Assembly (NCBI GenBank): GCA_033220425.1
Contig: CM065652.1
Location: 930,001 to 994,000 of the forward strand
Length of the DNA stretch: 64,000 bases
Origin: Lepraria neglecta
Taxonomy: Eukaryota; Ascomycota; Lecanoromycetes; Lecanorales; Stereocaulaceae
Direction of reading: 5' to 3'
How positions within the stretch are numbered: position 1 is the stretch's first letter; the number at the start of each line of letters is the position of its first letter. The translations under genes were made by a program, and so were the position numbers. Positions 44,204-54,189 of the stretch are shown in pieces. The notes beneath the pieces are model-generated. The model was not told where the DNA came from. It worked only from the letters and a program-made list of their open reading frames with translations, and ran no database searches.

Positions 44204-44891
44204 GTGAAGACATCAGGACTCAAATTAATCAGTACAAGGTTTAGCGCGTCGTCAGCCTCCTCTGAGATTGTAGCCATCTGTATCGCCCCACTCCTTGCTC
44301 CCTGTACAATCGGTCCCAGGAGCATCATCTCCTCTCCAATCAATGCCTGGGATATGCACGGGCAACCCGTCAATGAAGGGCCGCATGCATTATACCATGG
44401 CAATAAAAAATATATGACGTTCAGTGCTAGTATGTGCAGCACATCATACTATCCGTTGGGCTTGCTGACTTGGCTGGGCGGTGATCCTAGTGACAAAAGT
44501 AACTGGGTGAAGAGTCCAGGTCCCGTTTTGAGCTCTGCGAATGGAAACATTGGGACTGGTCATAATGGGTAAACAAGGTCTTCCTCAACCCATATTGGAA
44601 TCTCAAGGATTCACGCTTGCTCACAAATATCCCACTAGCTTTTTCCGCAGCCCCGACGGAATGGAAATCTGGAATGTATTCCATGCAGAGGACGATAAAC
44701 ACCAAGGGTCTTGTGGTAACGATCGATACACGATGGCAGAAAGAGTCTACTTCAACAATACGGGTGACTCGCCGTACTTCGAGCAGGCAATGCATCTGTC
44801 ATTGGAACAAACGGCACCATCTGGAGAGGGACACCCACAAGGACAGAGCTTCCATGTCTTCACTCATTGCTACGGATTCGCTGGGCTTTGA
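44204..44891 (+). pseudogene. GH43-family glycosidase remnant, 5' truncated
   Basis: Two blocks, 44204-44568 and 44639-44891, are joined by a well-formed 70-nt intron (GTAAAC...ACTAG) that rebuilds GTGHNG-FFRSPDG. The protein reads INAWDMHGQPVNEGPHALYH, KYMTFSASMCST, GLLTWLGGDPSDKSNWVKSP, then WNVFHAEDDKHQGSCG. These are C-terminal half motifs of GH43 arabinofuranosidase/xylosidase-like five-bladed propellers, including the catalytic acid in NEGP. The first blades, with the catalytic base Asp, are absent: upstream codons are not GH43-like and there is no signal peptide. The remaining sequence has not acquired stops, so loss may be recent, or an exon may lie in an unrecognised position. Confidence 0.6.
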
Positions 44892-45288
44892 AACTCAGCC
44901 ACACAAGTAGTATTGCTAGATATATATCATTAGGTATAAGATCTTGTCTCGTGAATGAGCTCCTCCCCTGCCAATGCGCCATGTTGAAGTTGTAGGGTTT
45001 GGTCTAGGCCCCTATCCTAGCGGAGGACCCTTTTCTTGGCCGCAGGACTTCGTCATCGGGCATTGCGATTCCAGGTACAACTCTACCTTATTTACTACTC
45101 CTAGAGGCCACCTAAATCTCAAATACTTATCTCTCATCCTTCCAAAACGACTCCAAATCGGCTAGATTCCAAACGAACGCCCCTGACGTTCTCAGCACCA
45201 CCCCAAGTACAATTCTCTTGTCAAAGCATACTTGCCCCTCCACGCCCAAGGCAAGGCTTTGTGCCTCAAGAGCACTGCATATCCCAAC
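44892..45288. other. Intergenic region
   Basis: Nothing beyond a 63-codon unsupported frame was seen. The promoter of the J-protein gene should lie here. Confidence 0.45.
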
Positions 45289-46222
45289 ATGTCTGGTGAG
45301 CTCATATCCTTGAGTCTGTTCCGCTGTGCTTCTCGCTAATTCCAGCTACAGGTGCTCCTCCTGACTACTGTTGGTCCCCCAATCCCCCAACCCTTGTACA
45401 CCCTGAAGCTAATATATCTAGATACCATCCTCGACATATCCCCCCAAGCCTCTCAACAACAGATCCGAGATGCCTACAAGAAGTCTGCCCTCTATTGCCC
45501 CCATCTTACCCCTATCTTGCCGCCCAGCACACTAATCTTAAAACTCAAAGACAAGCCCTAAAATCCCACCCCGACCGCGTCCCCTCCGACTCCCCCGAAC
45601 GCCCAGCCCGCACAAAGAAATTCCAACAGATAAATGACGCCTACTACACACTTTCAGACCCCACCCGCCGACGCGATTATGATTCCGCCCGCTCCTACCA
45701 TGGCTTTTCTTCTGGTGACTACGAAGACAGTGACCCCGAAACAGAAGACATACCCCGCCAAGCCCCCAAACCCTCTGGCGGGTTCCCCTGGTCATCCTTC
45801 GGCTTTGGCGCCAAAAATGCTGCTGATGAAGAACATTTCAGTAACGAGCAATTTGGCGGTGTGTTTGAGGAGATGTTGAGAGAGGAGGGGATGGCGGAGG
45901 GTCAAGAGGCGAGACCGACGGGGAAATTTTGGAGTGTGGTTGGCGGGTTGAGTGGTGGTGCCATGGGATTTATTGTTGCAAATTTTCCAGGAGCTCTTGC
46001 GGGCGCCGTAGCTGGAAACAGATTGGGGGCTGTGAGGGATGCGAAGGGGAAGAGTGTTTACAGTGTTTTCCAGGTCAGTGGACTGGACTTCTATTCTTAC
46101 TTGCGAGCTTTAGCAGAAGAGATTAATTGCTGACAGATGTGTAGGAACTACCGCAGGGAGATAAGGCGAGGCTACTCAGTGAGCTGGCTGCTAAGGTTTT
46201 TGCGCATGCGGTGGGATCTTAG
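45289..46222 (+). CDS. J-domain co-chaperone with Gly-rich C-terminal hydrophobic segment (5 exons, 228 aa)
   Basis: Exons are 45289-45295 (7 nt), 45352-45369 (18 nt), 45422-45482, 45551-46073 and 46145-46222, joined into 229 codons. The product reads MSGAPPDYYTILDISPQASQ, then YKKQALKSHPDRVP with the HPD motif and FQQINDAYYTLSDPTRRRDY, a complete J domain (residues about 7-80). A linker with acidic and Pro-rich stretches leads to FGGVFEEMLREEGMAEGQ and the hydrophobic GLSGGAMGFIVANFPGALAG, then AVAGNRLGAVRDAKGKSVYS, ending AKVFAHAVGS. The C-terminal part could associate with membrane, as judged from composition. J domains recruit and stimulate Hsp70; the partner and compartment are unknown. 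The two tiny first exons make this gene easy to mis-annotate. Confidence 0.88.
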
Positions 46223-46939
46223 ATGAGCCTCTTAGTCGTTGTGGGAATTGCTCGTGCAAGGCGTTCACTGGGCTTTCTGGATAGGGAGCGTTTCTGTTCT
46301 TATCTATCACACCTTGAGTAACGTCGTCATGTCTTCTTTATACCATCGCTATCAACAGCAGTCGCAGCGATTACTTACGCACACTGACCATCAACTTTAC
46401 AGCAGGGATTTTTGACCCAGGCATAGGCTTAGACACCCACATCGCTCAGATCTAAGCTAATGAGTGCAATAGAGGATATCTCTTAATCCACACCCTTCTG
46501 AAGAATGAAATACTTGGGGCAAACCGAGGGGGCTAGTCCGTGGGCCATTTACGAGGCCGGCTAGATAAGGGACTGGAAAGCTAGGTAGCCCCTAGCCCCT
46601 AGCCCTCTCCAAAGCATGGCCCCAAAGCGGCGCCGGGCCTTGCCCTGCTGATAATACGCCAACTGTCAAACGAGCCAAAGTCTCCAAATACGGTAGGCTT
46701 GATGTTTCAACACAGTCGCAAGTGTGTGAAGATCAGCCTAGCCCTCAGCTGGCCTTAGCCTTCTAGCCCGCCTATTAACCGAATTTAGTCGGCTTGACTC
46801 CTGTCGCAGCCCCCTCTACCTTAGACCATTTGAGTGAATGCGCCAAAATTAAAATCCAGCCCAATGATCCCGACTCGAGGAGCGAGCCCCTAGTTGATAC
46901 CTTGTAGTGTAGCTTTCTCAAAATCTCTGGTTTTGAATC
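46223..46939. other. Intergenic region at the left border of the repeat island
   Basis: No gene is supported. A short CTAGCCC tandem lies at about 46586-46606. This is the transition from unique sequence to the repeat-bearing island. Confidence 0.45.
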
Positions 46940-46944
46940 ATTAT

Positions 46945-47399
46945 TGTTAGCGCAGGCCACCTTAGGGTATGCTGACTAAGCAGAGCTAGAAAGGTGATTG
47001 GAAGGGTAAAGGTACTATGATCGATCTGTCAGAGCGAAGTAACTAGTAAGTTCTCCTTGGTGCAGGACTGTCTATATATGCCCCATAGCCAAGCCATCGC
47101 ATAAAACATGATACAAGGCGTATCGCATGAAGCATGATACAAGGCGTATCGCATGAAGCATGATACAAGGCATATCGCATGAAACATGATACAAGGCGTA
47201 TCGCATGAAAAGCATGAAACAGGCGCATCGCAGAAAAGCATGAAAACAGGCTCATTGCAAAAATGCCTTGGAACCATCCGAGACATCCAAACTTTTCCAA
47301 CTCATCATTCTTGCCTCTCAGGACTATCTTGAACAGCCAGCTCTCATATGTACCATCACTTTGTCACCATGAAAAGCTATGTAAGCTTATAATTCAACA
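46945..47399 (-). mobile_element. Solo LTR, copy 1 (LTR retrotransposon family A)
   Basis: The sequence starts TGTTAGC and ends TTCAACA, so it has TG...CA ends with TGTT/AACA inverted termini. It is flanked by a perfect 5-bp duplication, ATTAT at 46940-46944 and 47400-47404. Inside is a minisatellite of roughly 20-25-bp units built on CATGATACAAGGCGTATCGC. A TATATAG box is seen when read on the minus strand, which sets the likely sense direction. No internal retrotransposon coding is attached, so this is a solo LTR left by recombination. Near-identity to copies 2 and 3 outside the minisatellite suggests a fairly young insertion. Confidence 0.88.
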
Positions 47400-47404
47400 A
47401 TTAT

Positions 47405-47741
47405 ATATATAGAAAGCTCTTGACATCGAGGATAGATGAAGCTGTAGTTGAGAATTTTTGCGGAATGTTGTGTTACAATCAGGGTTCAGTAGTATAGGAT
47501 ATACCACGAAGCTACGAACATTCGAGCATGCGTGATGCTCGTTCGATAAATCTGCTGAGTAGTAGCTGTATATCTAGCCTTCTTCTCATCGACAATACAC
47601 TGATTTATAACTCTTGTGCCACCGTAGTTGCCCTGGAGTCTGCTTGCCTTAGCTTTCTTCCGGCGCTGTAGCTCAACCAACTCAGTGTTAGTAGTGCTTT
47701 GTATAGTAGATTCAGCTATCGCAGAGATTGCAGCCTTACTC
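47405..47741 (-). other. Short segment between solo LTRs with a possible DNA-transposon remnant
   Basis: An 85-codon minus-strand frame (47743-47486) contains a basic stretch, ELVELQRRKKAKASRLQGNY followed by GGTRVINQ, that resembles the C-terminal region of pogo/Fot-type transposases from memory. No terminal inverted repeats or DDE residues can be shown, so the call is tentative. Confidence 0.25.
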
Positions 47742-47746
47742 ATCTT

Positions 47747-48244
47747 TGTTAGCGCAGGCCACCTTGGGGTATGTTGACTAAGCAGAGCTAGAAAGGTGAT
47801 TGGAAGGGTAAAGGTACTATGATCGATCTGTCAGAGCGAAGTAACTAGTAGAATATCCGATGTCAATTGGTTGAGATGAATATTTGACTTGCTGAGTTCT
47901 CCTTGGTGCAGGACTGTCTATATATGCCCCATAGCCAAGCCATCGCATAAAACATGATACAAGGCGTATCGCATAAAACATGATACAAGGCGTATCGCAT
48001 GAAGCATGATACAAGGCGTATCGCATGAAACATGATACAAGGCTTATCGCATGAAAAGCATGAAACAGGCGCATCGCAGAAAGCATGAAAACAGGCTCAT
48101 TGCAAAAATGCCTTGGAGCCATCTGAGACATGCAAACTTTTCCAACTCATCATTCCTGCCTCTCAGGACTGTGTTGAACAGCCAGCTCTCATATGTGCCA
48201 GCACTTTGTCACCAGATAAAGCTATGTAAGCTTATAATTCAACA
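47747..48244 (-). mobile_element. Solo LTR, copy 2 (family A)
   Basis: It has the same TGTTAGC...TTCAACA ends as copy 1, flanked by its own perfect 5-bp duplication ATCTT at 47742-47746 and 48245-48249. It is the longest copy (about 498 bp). Compared with copy 1 it has an extra block of about 45 bp containing GAATATCCGATGTCAATTGG between the shared flanks, and a different number of minisatellite units. It ends about 420 bp upstream of the chitinase start. Confidence 0.88.
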
Positions 48245-48249
48245 ATCTT

Positions 48250-48666
48250 ATTAAGTGGTTCTTTAAGACCTTGTAGGCTTGCTCGAGACGCTCGCTGTCA
48301 GGGATCTCGACGTCCCAGGGGTTGGCTGGGGGTAGGGAGGGACGTATAGGCATTGTAGGCGTGGGTGGCGACGTGATCTGTAGGGGTATTGCTTGTATTT
48401 GGTGTTGAATAAGTCAAATCTGCAATAAAAATTTGCAAAATTTTGACGTTCAGCCCTACAGGGCTGACAACTTGGTGGGTTTGACAACTTGGGGGGTGAA
48501 TCCTTCTAAGGCTGCGCTGTGAGCTCCTCAACGTGCTCAGACAAAAGCAGAAAAAAGGAGTTGAATAATCTCTTCCCGTTTGTTCTCATTCTTTCCTCGA
48601 TCAATATTGCCTCGAACGTCCTTCCGTTTGACAGGCACTTCGCGTCATAAATATTTGCTATACAAC
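48250..48666 (+). promoter_or_regulatory. Chitinase upstream region
   Basis: This stretch separates solo LTR copy 2 from the chitinase ATG and should hold its promoter. It contains the palindrome-plus-direct-repeat block described separately at 48450-48516. No other gene was seen. Confidence 0.4.
48450..48516 (+). repeat. 18-bp palindrome followed by paired 16-17-bp repeats, copy A
   Basis: TCAGCCCTACAGGGCTGA (48450-48467, palindromic except the centre) is followed by two near-identical units, TGACAACTTGGTGGGTT and TGACAACTTGGGGGG, then GTGAATCCTTCT. The same order (palindrome, two units, GTGAA-CCTTCT) occurs at 56295-56353 upstream of the 268-residue gene, with a different unit sequence. 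It lies 217 bp before the chitinase ATG. It could be a regulatory module or the end of a mobile element. Confidence 0.7.
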
Positions 48667-51600
48667 ATGGCCCATGAGCAGTCTTTCTCACGGAGAGCCG
48701 CCTCTCGCCTTTCCGGTCTGCTCTTGGGTGGAGTTCTTGCTCTTTCCTGCTACAATTGGTACACTCCCGGTGTTGAACCACCTTTGAAGTTGCTCTCAGC
48801 TCGACATGGGGAAGCTCCTGGCTTGGAAGATACGTCTCATGCCTTCTCCAACGCCACTCCAATGCGAAGGGACGCCTACTCGTGCGCTCCCGGAAAGCCA
48901 TGTAGCAACGGCGCATGCTGTGGTGGCAGTGGCTACTGTGGTTATGGTCCAACCTACTGCGGCTCTGGATGTGTTTCGAATTGCGATGCTACGGCCGAGT
49001 GTGGACAGTATGCCAAAGTCTCGGGCACAGAATGTCCTCTGAATACCTGCTGCAGCAAGTACGGATTCGTAAGCACTTGATCTGCGAAAAACTTTAGCCA
49101 CTTTGGCAAACACCTGATCTCTCGCAGTGCGGTACGACGGAGCTTTTCTGCACAGGTACGTTCTGTCCTTCAGTCGCTGACTTGCACAGAGCTTACGACA
49201 AAGTGCAACAGGTGGCTGCCAGAGCAACTGTGTACTTAAACCAAGCCCTCCCGGCAGTGGCTCTCGAACTCCGATCATCCAAAGTAGAGTGATCGGATAT
49301 TACGAGTCATGGAGTGCTCGAAAGACTTGCCATCAAGTTGCTCCAACCAACTTGCCGCTGGACGCTTTGACACAGTCAGTGGACCTCACAAGATACATTT
49401 TTCAGCGCGATTGCTTACCAGCTGATAGTGTGAACTTCGCTTTTGCATACATTGATCCTGGGTCCTTCAAAATCGTGACAATGGACACGTCGACTCCATC
49501 GAGCTTGTTCCAGGATACGGCAAATCTCAAATCTGTCAAGCCAGATCTGAAGATTTTCATCAGCGTTGGTGGCTGGTAAGTCTCATAAGTTGGCTACGGA
49601 CAATTAACTTACATGATCCAAGGTCTTTCTCAGATAACGGCACAGTAACGCAACCGCTTTACAGCGAGATTGCGGCTGACGCCGGGAAAAGGCAAACGTT
49701 TGCAAATAATGTAGTGCACTTTATGAGACAATACGGTACGTCATCTGAACTTCCAAGTTCCGGCTCCCAGCTCTACGAGCATCCAACTATAGACGCATGT
49801 AGTACCCTTACTGACCATGTCCAACAGGCTTCGATGGCCTTGACATCGATTGGGAATATCCTGGAGCTTCTGATCGAGGTGGTAGTAAGGCAGACACCGC
49901 AAACTTTGTGACACTGCTGCAGAATTTGCGACAGACATTCGATGCCAGCGGAAACCACTTTGGTCTGACATTCACAGCGCCCTCATCGTACTGGTACCTG
50001 CGTTGGTTTGATCTGCCCAACTTGATCAAGTATGCGGACTGGATCAATTTAATGACATATGACTTGCACGGTATGTTTCAAGCTAAGAGGGTAGAATGCA
50101 TTCCTGAGACATCGCTGACTTCCACCCTTCTGTGCAGGTGTTTGGGACGCAACAAATCCAATCGGCAGCATCGTCCAGGGGCATACCAACTTGACCGAAA
50201 TCAAACTGGCTGCTGAACTGTTCTGGCGTGTCAACATCCCACCAAGCAAACTCGTTATGGGGTTCGGCTTTTACGGCCGATCCTTTACCCTTGCGGATCC
50301 CAGCTGCAACACGCCAGGATGTCCATTCAGTGGTGCTTCTAATCCTGGGCCTTGCACAGGTACTGGTGGCATCTTGAGCTATTATGAGATCATGGATGTC
50401 CTCCATGGTGGCAGCTTGACAAAGAGGGACACTTCAATAAAGCCAACGCATGATACAACTGATGCTGTGAATTACTTTACATTTAACAACAACCAGTGGG
50501 TGTCGTATGATGATGCAGTAACATTCAAGCAAAAGACAGATTGGGCGGACAGCGTTGGCCTTGGAGGTGCTCTTATATGGGCGTCCGATCTCGGTACGTA
50601 ACAGTTCTATTCCCTGCTATACACAACTTCGCTAGCACACACGATCCGCTGATTGTCACATCAGACGACGACAAGTATACAGCTCATTCTGGACTACTCG
50701 GACGAACTGTTCTATCAACGTCATCACTCCAGACCGTGGACAAGGCGCTATCTAGTCCGCAATCTGTCATACAGGATCTGGCTGGATCGAACGGTCAGAA
50801 TTGTTTCGCATATCAAGGTAAATGTGTCAATCTGAACGATAACAATGCCATGCAAGCCGCCTGCCGATCTGGATTCACAGTAGTGGGTTGGGATGACGCT
50901 GGGTGCGGGAAGAAAAAATGTGTACGTCTTGATGGCGTCCTTGTTTGTGTGTTGTGCAGCATATTCTAACGATTGATGCTCAGCACTGTGGCAAACCAAT
51001 CTGCTGCCCGACCAACGAGGCACCCAAGAACTGCATCTGGCGAGGTGACAACAATGGCCAGGGTACGGCTTCGGACTGCAGCGCGCAGTGTCTGCCTGGC
51101 GAGACGAACATCAAAGGAATCGGATCGTCTTGGGGCGGCGGCTTCCTCAATGACGGCAACACGAACAAGTGCGGTCGAGGCTTCAAGGTGTTCTGCTGTC
51201 CCAATCCGGACGCTGGTCAGGTCACTAAGGGATGCAGCTATGCGGCGTGGTAGGTTTGATCCGAATCAAGTGTAAAAAACCTCAAGCAGCCATCTAACGT
51301 GGTCATAGCCGAGCCAATTGCCCGAGTGGATCAACGCCTGTTCTCAGCAAAGTCGATAATTGCTGGTTCGGCGCTCAGCAATATTGTTGTTCAGACCCGG
51401 TCGAGTTGACGGCCTGTCATTGGGTGTATGGCAGTGGAGCCGGTGACTGCGCGAATGCTGTATGCAACTCCACCGAGCTTGAAGTTGATACGGCTACGTA
51501 TGGCGGCCCCGACGGCGTAGGTTGCTCTTGTAAGTTCTACTTGTTATACGTGCCACTCGTCAGATCTCTTGCTGACGCCACTACTCGACAGGGGGACGGA

Positions 51601-52889
51601 AGGTTGCTGCTTGCTGCACTGTCCAGACAGCAACTCCTCCGCCGTCCACTTGCAGCGCCGACTTGTGCAGATTGGGGCTGTGTTCGAACGACGGCGACCC
51701 CGGCGGCGCAATATCCAGGCGAGGTCTGGCGCGCATCGGCAGCGCTTCTTCCGAGCATGTACATCTTCTGCAGGAAAGAGCCAAAGAAAGCACGTATATC
51801 GCCGTGCTGCCTAACGGCTTCGAGTTGGTCATCGTAGCCGCCATCTATCCCGCGATCGGCCGACTTTACGAGGTTCCGAATGCCGGCCAGGTTCTCCGCC
51901 GTTTGTTCCGGCTCATCCAAGGGTGGTGCATTGGTCCCGCGGTTAATGTAGCGACTGTCGCTCCTGGCTCAAACCCGCCCGGCTTGGGTGGCATGCAGAC
52001 AGAGCACCCCGTTGACGTGAGTGTTGTTGTGCTTTGTCTTCAACCAATGATCAACCGCTGACCCATCTGCGTCCAGCGACAAATTGCAGCCCGCTTCATC
52101 GAGGCTGCCAGCAGCGGCCTTCTCAGGAACCGGTATCCAACCCACCTCCCGGGCATCGGTAGCAATTTCTTCCAAAACTACTGGGATCACCCGCTTCATG
52201 GGCTCGCCAACGCACCGGCAGTCGGCGGTCTGAACGGCGCAAAGCCGCTCACCCCCAATGATCGGATGATGGAGGCGTTCGGCTCGGATGATTACCCATA
52301 TCCGCTTCTCCCTACTGACCAGCAGATCAACGGACCAAAGGGCAACTTGATGAATTTGAACGCTCCAGCCGACCTCGGTGGTATCGGAAGATTGGCGCGC
52401 ACCGCAGTGCAACAGGATACTCCACAAGCTGCCGATACCTTACTGTCGGAAGTGCGAGTCGTCTGTCTCCCTCGCATAAATCATGGCCTCGACCAGCGCG
52501 TCTGTTTTACTGACGCTTCATAGATCTTTGCCATCTTCGAGTATATGAACACCAACGACTTTGCCACCCGCTTCAACGCCGTCCGAGACCAAGTCCGCAC
52601 CCAGCTCGGCCACATCGAGCAAGCCTCGGGCGTGCAAAATCTTCAGAGTTGGTGGGACGTCTTCACGAACGACTATTTTTTGCAGATCGAAGATTGGGCG
52701 CAGTCCTGGGCCGACCAGGCCATTACTGCTGCTGCGGCTCCATACCTCAGCGCGCGTAATAGCGGCCGCAACCCGCGGACCTACGCCCAGGTCATCAATA
52801 CCATGCAGCAATGGCACCAACTCCTCGCCACCATACTGAGGTTCCCACCATACACCGGTTCTATGCCCCTACCATACTACGGAGATTGA
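48667..52889 (+). CDS. Killer-toxin-like GH18 chitinase with chitin-binding modules (13 exons, 1153 aa)
   Basis: Exons are 48667-49068, 49128-49155, 49212-49374, 49429-49575, 49623-49735, 49828-50070, 50138-50593, 50665-50921, 50984-51249, 51309-51529, 51592-52016, 52077-52451 and 52524-52889; every phase fits. A hydrophobic N-terminal segment (RLSGLLLGGVLALSCYNW) is followed by a cysteine-rich chitin-binding region (CSNGACCGGSGYCGYGPTYC, CCSKYGFCGTTELFC). The GH18 domain starts at VIGYYESW, has IFISVGGWSFS and the catalytic DGLDIDWE with acid Glu294, and ends near LGGALIWASDLDDDKY. Further Cys-rich modules and a 300-residue C-terminal domain complete the layout seen in large C-II chitinases related to yeast killer-toxin alpha subunits. 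It is probably secreted and cleaves chitin, in aggression or wall remodelling. Two solo LTRs flank it. Confidence 0.9.
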
Positions 52890-53033
52890 CACCAAAAGTC
52901 TTGAATTACGCTAGTACTAAGTGCCACAGCGCCAAGCACTCAGACCTCAGCCCTACCGAAAATTTCGCCGCATCTATACCGATATTACCGCGCCAATTGG
53001 GTCAGGAATAGGGGCCAGACAGGGATATAGATA

Positions 53034-53477
53034 TGTTAGCGCAGGCCACCTTAGAGTATGCTGACTAAGCAGAGCTAGAAAGGTGATTGGAAGGGTAAAG
53101 GTACTATGATCGATCTGTCAGAGCGAAGTAACTAGTAGAATATCCGATGTCAATTGGTTGAGATGAATATTTGACTTGCAGAGTTCTCCTTGGTGCAGGA
53201 CTGTCTATATATGCCCCATAGCCAAGCCATCGCATAAAACATGATACAAGGCGTATCGCATAAAACATGATACAAGGCGTATCGCATGAAACATGAAACA
53301 GGCGCATCGCAGAAAGCATGAAAACAGGCTCATTGCAAAAATGCCTTGAAACCATCCGAGACATCCAAACTTTTCCAACTCATCATTCCTGCCTCTCAGG
53401 ATTATCTTGAACAGCCAGCTCTCATATGTGCCAGCACTTTGTCACCAGATAAAGCTATGTAAGCTTATAATTCAACA
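53034..53477 (-). mobile_element. Solo LTR, copy 3 (family A)
   Basis: It has TGTTAGC...TTCAACA ends, flanked by the perfect 5-bp duplication AGATA at 53029-53033 and 53478-53482. It shares the GAATATCCGATG block with copy 2 but has fewer minisatellite units. It lies about 145 bp downstream of the chitinase stop, in the same orientation as copies 1 and 2. Confidence 0.88.
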
Positions 53478-53521
53478 AGATAGAAAGGGAATTCCGTAGG
53501 CTGTAGATGTCACTGTACCAA

Positions 53522-53957
53522 TGGCTCCTCGCCGCCGCGGTGCAGCAGCTGGGCCTGAATCTCAGCCAATTGCTCCACCATGAAGAAATCCTCGCAGGCA
53601 CGGTCCAGTCGCGCAGCTGAATGAGTCGATTGCGCCATTAATCGCTGAAAGCCTACGCCGCATACATTATTCGCCTCCTAGAGTAGCTCTCCCTACCCCA
53701 GAAGAGACCCCAAGCCTTGAGACGCTCGCCAAAGATGGCTGTTCAGTTAATTATTCGATAGCGTAGCGACTCCAAGTACTCGCCCTGGCCGAATACGGTA
53801 TAGAGGAGAAGATAGTAGCTGTATAGGCTGGACTACATAATATAACGTCAGTCAAAAGGCTGCGGAAGAAGGCTAGAGAACGTGGATTCGACCCTATAGC
53901 CTCGAATACACCGCGTTCTAGTAGACCGCGTATTTTAACGCCAGCAAAAGAGGCTTA
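53522..53957 (+). mobile_element. Tc1/mariner-type transposase N-terminal fragment, decayed
   Basis: One plus-strand frame begins MAPRRRGAAAGPESQPIAPP and includes SLRRIHYSPPRVALPTPEET and RLRKKARERGFDP, the helix-turn-helix region of fungal Tc1/mariner-like (DDE_3) transposases. The frame is kept over about 145 codons but carries internal stops near 53582, 53764 and 53833, all TGA or TAG at positions explained by C-to-T change of CGA or CAG codons. This pattern suggests repeat-induced point mutation. The sequence beyond it (to about 54060) becomes TA-rich, and the catalytic half is not recognisable. No terminal inverted repeats were found. Confidence 0.65.
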
Positions 53958-54189
53958 AATCCTAGTAGCTAGTATATACCTTTCCTCGTCTAGAGGTATC
54001 TTTACTAATATATTTAGTAAAGAAAGACTATAATAGTAGAGAGAAGCTATCTATAGTACTAGTCGTCTGCAAATTCGAACCCGGCCCCAGTAGCCCCGGG
54101 CGCCCCCCGGGCCAAGTCACGTGTTTTCAGCCCTATATGATTTTTTATCGACCGGAGCACTCGGGAACCCCCCTCTGGAGCAGCCCCGG

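Noticed and set aside
47100-48070. CRISPR-like short regular repeats
   Set aside because: The 20-25-bp units are directly contiguous, lack unique spacers, and lie inside LTRs with TG...CA ends; this is also a eukaryotic genome.
46945-53477. Composite transposon carrying the chitinase gene
   Set aside because: Each flanking LTR has its own distinct 5-bp target duplication, so the block was not moved as one unit by these repeats.
54062-54120. Possible tRNA T-arm (GGGTTCGAAT on the minus strand)
   Set aside because: The flanking bases do not form a T stem and no acceptor or anticodon arm can be drawn; no tRNA genes were found elsewhere in the window.
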